Source: Dioscorea cayenensis subsp. rotundata
Lineage: Eukaryota > Streptophyta > Magnoliopsida > Dioscoreales > Dioscoreaceae
NCBI RefSeq assembly: GCF_009730915.1
Contig: NC_052492.1
Coordinates: 1-64,000 of the forward strand
DNA: 64,000 nucleotides
Direction: 5' to 3'
In this document: positions 11,879-23,510 of the stretch, piece after piece
How the letters are laid out: each line of letters starts with the position of its first letter
Position numbering within the stretch: position 1 is the first letter of the stretch
The notes under the pieces: generated by a model
Database searches by the model: none
What the model was told of the DNA's origin: nothing
The model's input: only the letters and a program-made list of their open reading frames with translations
Position numbers and translations under genes: made by a program

Positions 11879-12402
11879 GCAATTTTATCTTCAAACGTGA
11901 ATGATCTTCGACAAATACTTCATTGGATTTTTGTTTCATTAAATGAAGTGGGTGATGTACACTGGAAAACAGAGACCACGCAACTACCTGACTGATCAAG
12001 ATGGATTGACTTGAATTTTGCCCTCAAATTCTGAATAATAAACTGATCTTAAAGTTTTGGCTCAAATGCTTGAAATTCAAATTTGGTGATGGAAGATTAG
12101 CCTCCGGAGATGACATGGATACAAATTTTTCATTTGAGAAGACTTTTTTTTTTTGGGTTGTTGTCAAATTCATTTCAGAAGACTAGGGGAACAATAATAC
12201 AGGTTCATGACAGCAATAGACTCCAACTCACTATTCATAATTTTCTGATGGCATGTGCTAAATCTCTTTGATCTATATCACTGTCAAGAAGAATGGCTGT
12301 GCAAGTGCAAGTAAGAATGAGAATTAATCTATTAACCTTTCTCAATTTGGTTTGCTAATTACATCATCGGTGACATCTATGCACCTCCTTGATGGTTGAA
12401 TT
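11879..12402. repeat. Orphan copy of RLP1-type promoter and spacer
   Basis: Collinear with 7350-7930. Shared blocks include GTGAATGATCTTCGACAA, GAAGTGGGTGATGTACACTG, the CAACTACCTG(G/A)CTGATCAAG segment, and later GACATCTATGCACCTCCTTG. In the reference spacer this block lies directly upstream of an RLP gene. Here no RLP coding sequence abuts it on the expected (left) side; the RLP2 promoter and 240 bp of unique DNA are there instead. Confidence 0.7.
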
Positions 12403-13693
12403 GGCCAAAGTACAGAATACAAAGAACGTTTGTTGTGATCTTAACCACATGTCTGTAAAATTTCTCTATAATTGGATGTATGTGTTGGATGATATTCATG
12501 ATTTGGTAAAAGCAGGTTGAAGTTTAAATGTACAAAAATTTGGTGAATTTCATGTTGATGCTATAATTTGAGATGGGCTAAGAATATTATGGAACTTGAT
12601 CACATTGTAGGTTGGTGAGTCTAAATTTTATTTGAAGAGGAATTATGATGTTTGACAAGTTAAATATTGCTATATTCTGAGAGGTTATGTGTGCATGTTC
12701 CCTGCCTCTTTGCTTGTTTTGTTGGGTAGTATTTGGTACTTTGAGTGGCAAGATAATGATTGAAATTTTTGAGGAGCAAAATTCTGTAATTGATACTTTC
12801 TTTGGTTTTCTTGAAAACTAAAAAGAGGCTCTGAATGATATATATGACATCTTCATGTGTTCACTTGTATTGATTTTAGTGAATTAATGGTCAATTTAGA
12901 GAATCATTATGTACTTGGAAGGTGAATTAAGCTCCATTGATGTAATGCTACAATCAAAAACATGTAAAAGATCATACCATAGTGTTTGGGAAGATTTAAG
13001 CAATTTTGATGATTAGACTCTAAATATTTGATTGAGGATAATTCAAGAAAGTTTAAGCTTGGTAGATACTTGTGGCTCTTGGTTGGTTTTAATCGCTTAT
13101 GTAATCAATGAGAAAAATTTTTATAGTGTTCAAATATTGTTTTTGGACTGAGTATAAGTATAATTTTGATGTTATGATGTTTGATGGGTGTAAGTTTGAT
13201 CTATGAGAATCATGTCAAGCGATTTTAGTAGGCAACATGGTTTCCAGTGGATGAGAAAGAAATTAATGGCATTTTAATATTTTCTAAACTTGTTTGATTT
13301 AGCCATCATATCCAGGAATTAGGAATTTTAATCGAGGTTTGATAGTTTTCGATGATGGCAATGAATTTGCGGTTTTAATTTCTTTTGAAGTCAAATGACA
13401 ACAAACACATGATAATATATGCTCAGATTGATGTTTAATAGAGGATGCCAAGGACATTGAATTCTATTTTATGTTTGATATTAGTTTGAGACAAACCTAA
13501 GGTTGGTTTATTGTTTACTTGTTGTGACCATCATCCTTAGAAGTATCATCAATCAAGTTTTGTTAAATCCATTGGTCTTGAATCTTATCAGCTAATCTGA
13601 TGACACACAAACCTTTATATGGTCTGAATCATACTGGAAGTCTACTTTGATTGATCAGATTTGAGTTTAGAGGACTAAACTCTTTTAAAGGAG

Positions 13694-15946
13694 GGAGATT
13701 GTGAGCCCCCAATTTCTTTAAATTAGATCCTCAGCCGTCAATGCAAGCTTTTTCAATCGAGAACCATTGATTTATAAGATTTTTAAAACCCTTGCTCTTA
13801 TCCTTACAGTTACCAAATATCACGATCTGATTGCAGCTCCACCGCCACGACCTCTTAAAAACCCTAGCCCCTTTTCCTTTATTTCATGGTAGTGCCGTGC
13901 AAAGAGGGACAAGTCGATCTTCTTCTCGAGTTGTTTTGCTTTCTTTCAAGGTAGGATCTTTTTAGCTTTTGTGCACTATTATCGATGCCGGTTGGCTCTC
14001 AGATTTCTTTCTTTCTCGAAACCCTAAAATTTGTTCCTATTTGTGATTCACCTTTAAACTTTAGATTTAGACCCTGAGTTTCTAGGGTTTGTTCCCCGAC
14101 TTTGTGGTTTGAAGGGTTTTGTTTCTCTTTTGATGTGTGCACTTAGGATCTTGATCATGATGTTTTTATGGATTAAATCACATCTCAAGGATGAGATCTT
14201 GCATGATATGTTTGATGTAATATGAAGTATAGTTGATTGAGATACAATCTTTTTACGCCACGTGAAAGGGAATTGCTAGTTGTTTTTAGTCTGATAGGGT
14301 TTCAGTTTCGTTTTTGACTATAGCAGAAATTCCTCCGATTTTAGGGATATTAGAGGAAGAATTTGAAGGAGAATAAAAATATAAAAGTTGTAGATTTTGA
14401 TGTTACCTAAATATCGCAAAATTTCAGGATTTTATGCATCTATAGTCCATGTGAGATATAGCCTTTATTAATATAATTGTCTCGGATGATATTTCTGGCA
14501 GAACTTGAAGAATCTGCGACCACTCTGATGATCAGGAGATTGAATTAGATAAGGTGAAAAATAAGAAAGTCGTTCAATTTTGAGTTTTCTGATTGTCAGT
14601 AAAGTTTCATTACTTTTGGAGTTTTAGGTTGAGAGATATGCATATTTTAAAAGTATATGCCTGAATTATAAGTTTACAGAAATACTTGGAGATTCAATTG
14701 AATGTTACAGTGAGTAGATACTCTAAATTATGTGAATTTCAGCTATGATCATAGTGTTAGGTATCATTATTCCTAGAATTTTGAAATTAGTGATTTGGAA
14801 AAGTGTGGTGAAGTTATGAGGGTTTTTAGTACTCATTGATCATGATTGGAATTATTGATATGGCTTTTAGAGTGGGTAATGGCTATTGTATCCCCCAAAC
14901 TAATCAATATTTGGGAGTGTAGAATAATAGCTTGAACTATGCATTTGTACACTTTTGAAAATCTTTTACCATTGTTTGTTAGCCCGATTTTTGTTATTGA
15001 AAACCAATAGGATCTCTTCCCAAATATAGGACTACTGCAAAGAGGGTAAGGTTTGAGAGTATTTTTATGCGTTAATCGTGTAGAGTATCCTCACATATAA
15101 ATCCTATTATAGCGATATACTTGAAAAATTCAAGTTTTGTGAACTTTTGGAATTTTTAAAGAAAATTAATGATTATTTTGACATATATACTTTGAATTAG
15201 TTATTTATTATTATTTTTGAAATTACTTAAATTATTTGAAATTTTGAGTTAATGATGATATTTTATATTTTGGATTAGTAATTATCTAAAAGGTTTAAAT
15301 ATTTATTTTTAAATTCGGATTATTTAATTTCTAAAGTTTTTATATAGTTTATCTAAATATGTATTATTCCAATTATGAATTTCGGATATGCCTTAGTTAA
15401 TTTCGATTAATAATTATTATTATTATTATTATTTTAAATCTATTCTGTTCATGTTTTGGATTCAAGTAAGCGTTTATTTCTGCTATGATAAAATGAGATC
15501 ATATTCTGTAAATTCTATGCTTTGCTTATTTTTGAATTTTTGTTGGTTCATCGCTGTGAATGCAGTGATTTTGACATGAAACTAGTCCCCAAATAACTTT
15601 GCTACAACCCCATCACTCTGGGGGTTAAACAGCGACCGTGTCGACACGTGATTTTGCTCTGGGAAACTATAGTTTCCACCGCTCTCCGGCGCGAAGCACA
15701 ACGATCTCGAGTAATTTTCGGCTCGGGGTCACTCGAGGGTAAAAATATGACTGTTAAATTTTCGTCTTTGGTCAATGAGGTAAAACATATCGAATTTTGT
15801 GATTTTGTTTCTGGGATCAGTTAGCCGGGACCTATATCGTCATTTTGACATCTTTTGTTTACTTGAAATAGATTACGGTTTCGATTTTTCTCATTTTTCG
15901 ATAAAATTGTAGATTTTTGTATAAAATGAGTCCCAATATTTTTAGT
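13694..15946 (+). repeat. Left LTR-like arm (plus orientation)
   Basis: Begins TGTGAGCCCC just after the polypurine tract. It aligns in reverse complement with 16450-18596 over nearly its full length. Shared blocks include TTTCAATCGAG, TTGATTTATAAGATTT, CTTTCAAGGTAGGATC and CCCAATATTTTTAG. It contains AAACCCTA telo-box-like motifs. Confidence 0.75.
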
Positions 15947-16449
15947 AGGTACAGTCTTTGAATCATCAAGCTCTATAAATTTTGTTGATATCAGGATCGG
16001 GTAGAGGTTAGTGGCGGAGATAGCTTAGCAAGGATCGTTGGGCCATCGCGCGTTTTATTTAAGCTTAGTACCAAGTCCCGACTTTTGTTTGTGGGTCTAG
16101 TTTTTATTTGAATAAGTTTATATTGTTTTGCAATCCATTGGGTTTTGTTGTTTTGGATCGAGATTTGGGGCCTTATGCCTACTTGGTTTCGACCTTGGGT
16201 TCTGTGGTAGTTTGTCGGTCCGGGTCCATGGGTTGGGCGTGAGAAAATGCGCTCCCGGGCAGGTGTGGACAGTGACAGCGGCCTGAGGCAGTGGCTGGGC
16301 ATGAGCCTCAAATGTCAGGACAGAATCAGGCTTCGATGAATAAAGGCTCCAGGCTGAGGCAAGGCCCGGGGACTTGTCCAGTAAGCGGCGATGATGACGA
16401 TCGCTGCTGACCGGTGTCGACAGGTTATGAGGCTTGACGTGGCGCTCGC

Positions 16450-18596
16450 TAAAAATATTGGGATCGTTTATACTGAATCATGGTTGCTCAAATGAGGAAA
16501 ATCGAACCGGTATTTCGAGTAGCAATGTCAGCCGCGTATAGTTACAGCAATAAAATCAAATGTGACTCATGTGTTTACCCTGGGTGACCAGTTAATTTAA
16601 CAAGAAGTCGTGTTACCTCGGGTGGAGTGATTATCGGGCGACCGGTGGGCGGGCGGTGGGGCTATAGTTTCTGGAGCGAGTGGGTGGGCGGGCTTACCCG
16701 ATGAGGTGTTGGGGACTGTTTCTGTCAAATGCTACGTGCGCGATCGAACTAACAAAATCAAAGCAATCAGTACAAGATTCTGATAACATGATCAGCTTTT
16801 AAGTAATAAGTCACGTCGGATTAATGAAATCTGGTGAGCAGATAAAAATAATATTATCTTTAATCAAAATTAAACAAAACATAAAATTCATAGTTGAGAA
16901 GTAATACATTTTTAAGATAAACTATTTAAATTTTACAAATTAAATAATCAATTTAAAAATAAATATTTAAACCTTTCAAATAATTCTAATCTAAAATAAA
17001 ATATCATTAACTCAAAATTTCAAATAATTTAAGAAATTCCAAAAATAATAATAAATAAATAATTCAAAATATATATATGTAAAAATGATCAGTAATTTTC
17101 TTTAAAAATTTCAAAAGTTCACAAAACTTGAATTTTCAAGTATATACATATAGTAGGATTTATATGTGGGATACTTTACTCGATTAACGCCCAAAAATAT
17201 TTCTCAAACCTTACACCTTCAGGCGCCTCTATATTCGAAGGTTAATCATATTAGGGCCTTTAGAATAACAAAAATCTATGCTAATACAAATGAGTGATAT
17301 ATATATATATAAAGATTTTAGAAGGGTACAAATGCAAAATTTCAAACTATTATTCTACACCCCTCAAATATTGATTATTGTGAGGGTACAGACTAGCAAA
17401 TTACCCACTCTAAGAGCCAAATCAATAATTCCAACATGATCAATGAGTACTAAAACCCTCAAAAATCTTCACTCACACTTTTCCAAATCACAAATTTAAA
17501 AATTCTGGAAATAATAGACACCTAACACTATGACATAGCCGAAATTCACATAATTTAGAGTATTACTCAATTTATAACATTCAATTGAATCTCTAACTAT
17601 TTTCTCAGAACTTATAATTCAGGACATAAACTATTAAAAATATGCATATCTCTTTAACCTACGACTCCAAACTTAATGAAATTTTGACGACAATCGACAA
17701 CTTAAAATGAACGATTTTCTTATTTTTCACCTTATCTAATTCAATCTCCCTGATCATCAAAATTGGCCATGATTTTTCAAGTTCTGCACAGAAATATCAT
17801 CCGAGACAATTATACTAATGAGACTATATCTCACAAACTACAGATGCATAAAATCTGAAATTTTGCAATTATTTAGATAACATAAAAATCTACAACTTTC
17901 ATATTTTTACTCTCCTTCAAATTCTTCCTCTAAGATCTCTAAAAATCGAGAGGATTTACGCTATCAGTCAAAACGAAAAATCACAAACCTCTCAAATTAA
18001 ATCAACTAACAATTCCCTTTCTCATGGCGAAAGATTATACCTCAATCAACTATACTTTCACATTACATCAAATATATCATGCAAAATCTCATTCTTGAGA
18101 CGTGATTAAATCCCATAGAAGCATCACGGTCAAAGATCCAAGAATATCTGCTTAGGTGCATACATCAAAAAGAGAAACAAAATTCTCTTCAAACTATCAA
18201 ATCAGAACAAAACCCTAGAAACTTAAATCTAAGGATTAGCGTGAATCACAAATAAGAACAAATTTTAGGGTTTTCGAAAAAGAAATCTAGAGCTAACTGC
18301 TAGTTAACTAATCATTAATATTATGCACAAAGCCCTAGGATCCTACCTTGAAAGAAGCGAACAAACTCCTCGAAAGAAGATCGCTAGTCCCTGCGGCGGC
18401 ACTCACCATGAAGGAAACAGTAAATGAGGGCTAGGTTTGTATAAGAGGTCGGGCGATGGAGAATTACTAATCGATCGCGATATTTTAGAACTGTGAGCGA
18501 TAAGATCAAAGGGTTTTAGAAATCTTATAAATCAATCGGCTCGATTGAAAAGCCTCGCATCGACGTTGCGATCTAATTTAAGAGGTGGGGCTCACA
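16450..18596 (-). repeat. Right LTR-like arm (minus orientation)
   Basis: Inverted partner of 13694-15946, ending at 18596 with CTCACA, the complement of TGTGAG. Immediately to the right, spacer DNA homologous to about 7957 resumes, which fixes this end of the insertion. Confidence 0.75.
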
Positions 18597-18763
18597 CCCT
18601 TATACCTGAATAGATAGTCAAGTCTTATCAGCTTGCAAATTATAGACCTGTCAGTGAGGATTGAGGGGTGCTTTTTGTTTCTATTATCGTTCTTTTCTTA
18701 TTTACTGGTTGCCAGAAGAACAGTTTGACTCTTTTGCTGTTAAAATTCTGATATTCACAAAGG

Positions 18764-18798
<35 letters not shown>

Positions 18799-18977
18799 GA
18801 GGCTGGATTGGTGACGTGAAGAAGAGCTGGAACTTCATCTGAGTGTAATTTGTCTTAACTTTATATATGGTGGAGAAAAAAGAAATGTAGAAAAACATGT
18901 ATTACAGCAGCTTATTCATAAATTGGAAAATTTGATAAAATTGACACAATTGCATATTGTAACCATGATGAAAACTC
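18597..18977. other. RLP3 3' flank / spacer remnant
   Basis: Matches 7957-8353, with TTATCAGCTTGCAAA and ATAGACCTGTC shared. Includes a TA microsatellite at about 18767-18792. No gene seen. Confidence 0.7.
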
Positions 18978-21900
18978 TCAATTGTTTGGGATGAACTTCT
19001 CCTTCATCCTTTTGAATCTCACAACAACAAAAACGTAGATTTTGTCGTAAGTATTGTCTGCAGAACGGAAGTAGGCATGTCTCCATTTCTTCTTCAGTGC
19101 CAAGACAACCCAAACAACAGAGGACCCAACCGCAAATCCTGACAAGGATCCAATGTACAGCCACATGATGTCATCATCATCTTCATCCATTTGAGGTTCA
19201 TCATCTTTTGGCCCTTCCTTGCTTGTTTCACCATCTTTAGTGCAATTGTCACTCAGAGGGAACCCACAAAGATGGTTTCCAGTGTAAATGGAAGGATCTG
19301 TGAATGTGTTGAACTGGTTGCCTGATGGTATTCTTCCAGACAAGTTATTATGAGATACATTGAAGAGGCCCAAGAAAGTCAACTTTGCTAAAGTTGAAGG
19401 TATGCTCCCTGACAGCTTGTTTCTTGACAAGTCTAGTGATTGCAGCTGCCGCATCCTGCCCAGTTTGTTTGGAATCTCACCTTCTAACATGTTTCCAGAT
19501 AGGTTTAAGCTCTGCAAACCATACAAACTTGCTAGCTCTTCGGGGATGCTCCCTGACAAATTATTGATGGAGAGATCAATGTATTTTACATATGGAACAA
19601 ACTCAGTATTATAATCATCTTCTCTTTGGTTGAAACTCAATGAAATGGTTTGTCCAACTCCATAGATTAATGGCAAAAAGTGAGTGTTCTCTGGAGTTGT
19701 TTGCATAGTAGTGATGTTCCCCAGACCTTTTGGGACAGGACCTGAGAGATTATTGTTTGACAAATCTATGATTTGTAGATATTCAAGTTGAGAAATTTCT
19801 TCTGGGATGTGATCAGTAAAAGTGTTTGATTTTAAGATGAGAACACTTAAACTTGATAAGTTTTGTCCAACCCAATTTGGTATTCTTCCAGTGAAGTTGT
19901 TGTAACTGAGATCCAGGCCGGCCAATCGACTGCAATCCTTCATTGAAACAGGGAACTCACCAAGCATTGCATTGTGGCTCAATGCTAGTGTCCGTAGATC
20001 AGGAAGACGACATATCGAAGAAGGAATGGATCCAGATATGTTGTTATTTGCCAAATTCATATCTGATATTTTTAGACATATTTGACCAGCAATCAGGGAG
20101 TTCACCAGAGATTTGGTTCTTAGACACATTAATAACCATCAGTCCCCTCATTTGACAAAATGAACTAGGAATACTGCCACTTAATTTGTTCATGGAGAGA
20201 GACAGTAAAAAGACCTGGTTTAACTCATCAATGATGTTTGGAGGGATAAAACCTGAAAAGGAGTTATTTGAAAGATCTATGTGCACCAACCTAGAACCGG
20301 CAAATACCGGCAGAGGGCCATAAAACTGGTTTGAAGAGAGGTCAATGCGATACATGTTGGTGAAATTCAAGGACTTGGGTATAATCCCTTCAATCTGGTT
20401 GTGAGAGAGGTCTAGAATGGCAAGGTTGTGAGAAGTCAAGTTCCCCAACCAGTCAGGTATGGTGTCTGAAATCCCTGCATGTGACATAGCAAGTGTATTC
20501 ATCTTGTGTTGCCTTTGAAGCCATGTTGGGAATTCTAGACCCACTGAACAATTGCTGATGCTTAATCCTTGGAGTAGAAAAGGAGGAACCCAATCAGAAC
20601 TCACATTGAAAACCAATGAATTAAGGGATAGATCAAGCATGTCTAATTTCTCAAGCTGAGCAAAGTGGCTTTCAGATATATCACCATGCAGCTGATTATC
20701 AGAAAGATCCAAATATACCAGCTCTGCAAGTTTTCCAATCTCCTCTGGTAGTGTTCCATTTAGTTCATTAGAAGAAATTAGTAATTTCTCCAAAGAAGAA
20801 AGTCTTGCCAGGGATGAAGGCAGAGAGCCAGAGAGTATGTTGTTTGAGAGATCAAGAAGCTTGAGATTCTTGATGTCTCCAACCCAGTCTGGTATTTCTC
20901 CTTTAACATATACACCTCTTAAGTACAAATGAGTGAGACTATCCTTAAGACAGCCAGAAAACACACCTTCAAGTTCAGCCAGTCTCTTGTTGATACTCAA
21001 GTATGACAAGTCTAGAGTTTGCAATCTGCAAAGATTGCCCATGCTTTCAGGAATGCTTACTTTACTGGGCTGCCCACTATTTTCCGGTCGTATTGCTGTC
21101 CTAAAAGGATCGGGAGAAGAGAACAAGCGATCCCGATCAAGATCATTGCGACTGAGGTCTAGATATTGGAGACTTGTGAGACTGAACACCCAGGATACCT
21201 CTGAGAAATCGATATGGTTGTAAGAGAGATCAAGAAAGGAGAGAACTGAGAAGTTGAGATGAGGAATGGAATGAGGAAACTTTTCTATCTCACAATTGTC
21301 TAAGTGAATCTCATTTATGGAAGGAAGCTTGTTGAGAGCTAGGAACATGCTAATTGAAGAGTTGCCTAAGGCGGTAAAACTCATATCAAAATGTTGCAAT
21401 GAAGTGAGATGAGAAAGCCATTGAAAATCATGCTCATTTTTAACAGCATTATAGTTATTACTGAGGTCTAGATATTCAAGCCTTTGGAGGTTGAATGGTG
21501 AAGAAACTTCAGAGAAAAAGATATGGGTTGTTGGAGAGATCAAGAATGGAGAGAGATGAGAAGTTGAGATGTGGAATGGAAAAGAGGAAAAGCTTTTCAA
21601 TGTCACACCAAGACAAACGTATCTCATTTATGAAAGGAAGCTTGTTGAGAGCTACAAACAAGCTGGTAGACATGTTTTCCAAGCTCACAGCACTCATATC
21701 AATGAATTGCAATGAAGTGAGATTAGAAAGCCATTGAAAGTCTGTGAGTTCATAATTCAAAATAAAGTTGTTTGAGAGGTCAAGAGTTTGCAAACTGGAT
21801 AGGTTTCCAAAGCTAGAAGGGATGGGTCCGTCAAAGGCAGCTCCAGAAAGATTAAGGTACTTCAACTCCTTGAACTGAGAGATGAATGATGGAATAGGTG

Positions 21901-22269
21901 ATCCAAAAGAAGAAGTTGCCACTCAAGTCAAGGTGTTTCAAGTGTTGAAGCTGAAGCAAAGATGCAGATATCTCACCTCCTGCAGATACCACCCAAGTTC
22001 CAGGGCAATGATGTTGCTGGTTTGGTTGTCACAGTGGACACCATCCCATGAGCAGCAGTCTTGTCCTGTCCAAGAAAGAGCTTGTTGTTTGGATCTTTGA
22101 TGTACTTCTTGAAATCAAGAAGAGCCATTCTCTCACTCTCTATACAATTAGCAGGATGTTCAGCAGTGGGAACCAGAGTAGCTGCATTGCAGTGATAAAG
22201 CTCATCACTGCATTGCAAAGCAAGTAGCAGTAGTAGCAGTTGCAGCAGACATGCTTGGAAGACAGACAT
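18978..22269 (-). pseudogene. LRR receptor-like protein RLP3, multiply broken
   Basis: A third RLP paralog. The ATG at 22269 opens a signal peptide (MSVFQACLLQLLLLLLALQ) and LRR N-cap. The C-terminus keeps the acidic segment (DDEPQMDEDDDD), transmembrane helix and basic tail (KEKFIPNN). The frame is lost in at least four places when compared with RLP1: a 1-bp loss near 22078 in the N-cap, a shift near 21908, a disturbed junction near 21500, and one extra A in an A run near 20070. An LRR block of about 95 residues is present twice (about 21223-21510 and 21511-21800), while RLP1 and RLP2 have it once. Long stretches remain readable with good LRR consensus, so loss is fairly recent. It is probably non-functional. 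Confidence 0.85.
21223..21800 (-). repeat. Tandem intragenic LRR block duplication in RLP3
   Basis: Two adjacent copies of about 300 bp encode similar LRR segments: ALNKLPSINEIHLDNCEIEK and ALNKLPFINEIRLSWCDIEK, each followed by IPHLNFS and a LSxLDLS repeat. The paralogs carry a single copy. One of the frame losses lies at the junction. Confidence 0.75.
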
Positions 22270-22510
22270 TGCTGGATAGTATGAGAAACACTCGTTGGAG
22301 ATGAATGAAGAACTAGTTCCTAGCTTATATATATATATATATATATATATAGAAGGTAAAATCATTCTAATTCAATGGTCTTCTACATTGTACTTTTTTT
22401 GCTTTAATTGAAGTGGGTGATGTACACAGAAAAGCAAGAGAGGCCACGCAACTGCCACCCCGCTCAGCATGAATTTGACTTGAAATTCGCCCTCAAGCTC
22501 TGAATGATAA
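22270..22510 (-). promoter_or_regulatory. RLP3 upstream region
   Basis: TATATAAG on the minus strand (22324-22331), about 57 bp before the ATG and next to a TA microsatellite. A block similar to the RLP2 promoter follows (GAAGTGGGTGATGTACAC). It is cut by the assembly gap. Confidence 0.55.
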
Positions 22511-23510
22511 NNNNNNNNNNNNNNNNNNNNNNNNNNNNNNNNNNNNNNNNNNNNNNNNNNNNNNNNNNNNNNNNNNNNNNNNNNNNNNNNNNNNNNNNNN
22601 NNNNNNNNNNNNNNNNNNNNNNNNNNNNNNNNNNNNNNNNNNNNNNNNNNNNNNNNNNNNNNNNNNNNNNNNNNNNNNNNNNNNNNNNNNNNNNNNNNNN
22701 NNNNNNNNNNNNNNNNNNNNNNNNNNNNNNNNNNNNNNNNNNNNNNNNNNNNNNNNNNNNNNNNNNNNNNNNNNNNNNNNNNNNNNNNNNNNNNNNNNNN
22801 NNNNNNNNNNNNNNNNNNNNNNNNNNNNNNNNNNNNNNNNNNNNNNNNNNNNNNNNNNNNNNNNNNNNNNNNNNNNNNNNNNNNNNNNNNNNNNNNNNNN
22901 NNNNNNNNNNNNNNNNNNNNNNNNNNNNNNNNNNNNNNNNNNNNNNNNNNNNNNNNNNNNNNNNNNNNNNNNNNNNNNNNNNNNNNNNNNNNNNNNNNNN
23001 NNNNNNNNNNNNNNNNNNNNNNNNNNNNNNNNNNNNNNNNNNNNNNNNNNNNNNNNNNNNNNNNNNNNNNNNNNNNNNNNNNNNNNNNNNNNNNNNNNNN
23101 NNNNNNNNNNNNNNNNNNNNNNNNNNNNNNNNNNNNNNNNNNNNNNNNNNNNNNNNNNNNNNNNNNNNNNNNNNNNNNNNNNNNNNNNNNNNNNNNNNNN
23201 NNNNNNNNNNNNNNNNNNNNNNNNNNNNNNNNNNNNNNNNNNNNNNNNNNNNNNNNNNNNNNNNNNNNNNNNNNNNNNNNNNNNNNNNNNNNNNNNNNNN
23301 NNNNNNNNNNNNNNNNNNNNNNNNNNNNNNNNNNNNNNNNNNNNNNNNNNNNNNNNNNNNNNNNNNNNNNNNNNNNNNNNNNNNNNNNNNNNNNNNNNNN
23401 NNNNNNNNNNNNNNNNNNNNNNNNNNNNNNNNNNNNNNNNNNNNNNNNNNNNNNNNNNNNNNNNNNNNNNNNNNNNNNNNNNNNNNNNNNNNNNNNNNNN
23501 NNNNNNNNNN
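22511..23510. other. Assembly gap (1000 N)
   Basis: Exactly 1000 undetermined bases, a standard placeholder size, so the true distance between the RLP cluster and the Aux/IAA gene is unknown. Confidence 0.99.

Larger units (their letters stand above)
12403..18596. mobile_element. Ty3/gypsy LTR-retrotransposon fossil with two inverted LTR-like arms
   Basis: Inserted in the RLP2-RLP3 spacer: flanking DNA on both sides matches the RLP1-RLP2 spacer, although a little spacer DNA is missing at the junction. Parts: degraded internal DNA (12403-13693) ending in a GA-rich polypurine tract (AAAGGAGGGAGA), a plus-oriented LTR-like arm starting TGTGAGCCCC (13694 to about 15946), a middle of about 500 bp, and a minus-oriented arm (about 16450-18596) with the same terminal motif on the minus strand. 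The polypurine tract followed directly by TG is typical of a Ty3/gypsy 3' LTR. Arm length of about 2.2 kb would suit the Tekay/Del chromovirus group, but that assignment is inference. No coding region survives and it is clearly broken. The arms differ at many sites, so it is old. Confidence 0.75.

Noticed and set aside
15991-16311. 106-codon frame on the minus strand between the inverted LTR arms
   Set aside because: Composition is Thr/Arg/Pro-rich with no recognisable domain; it lies in fossil element DNA.
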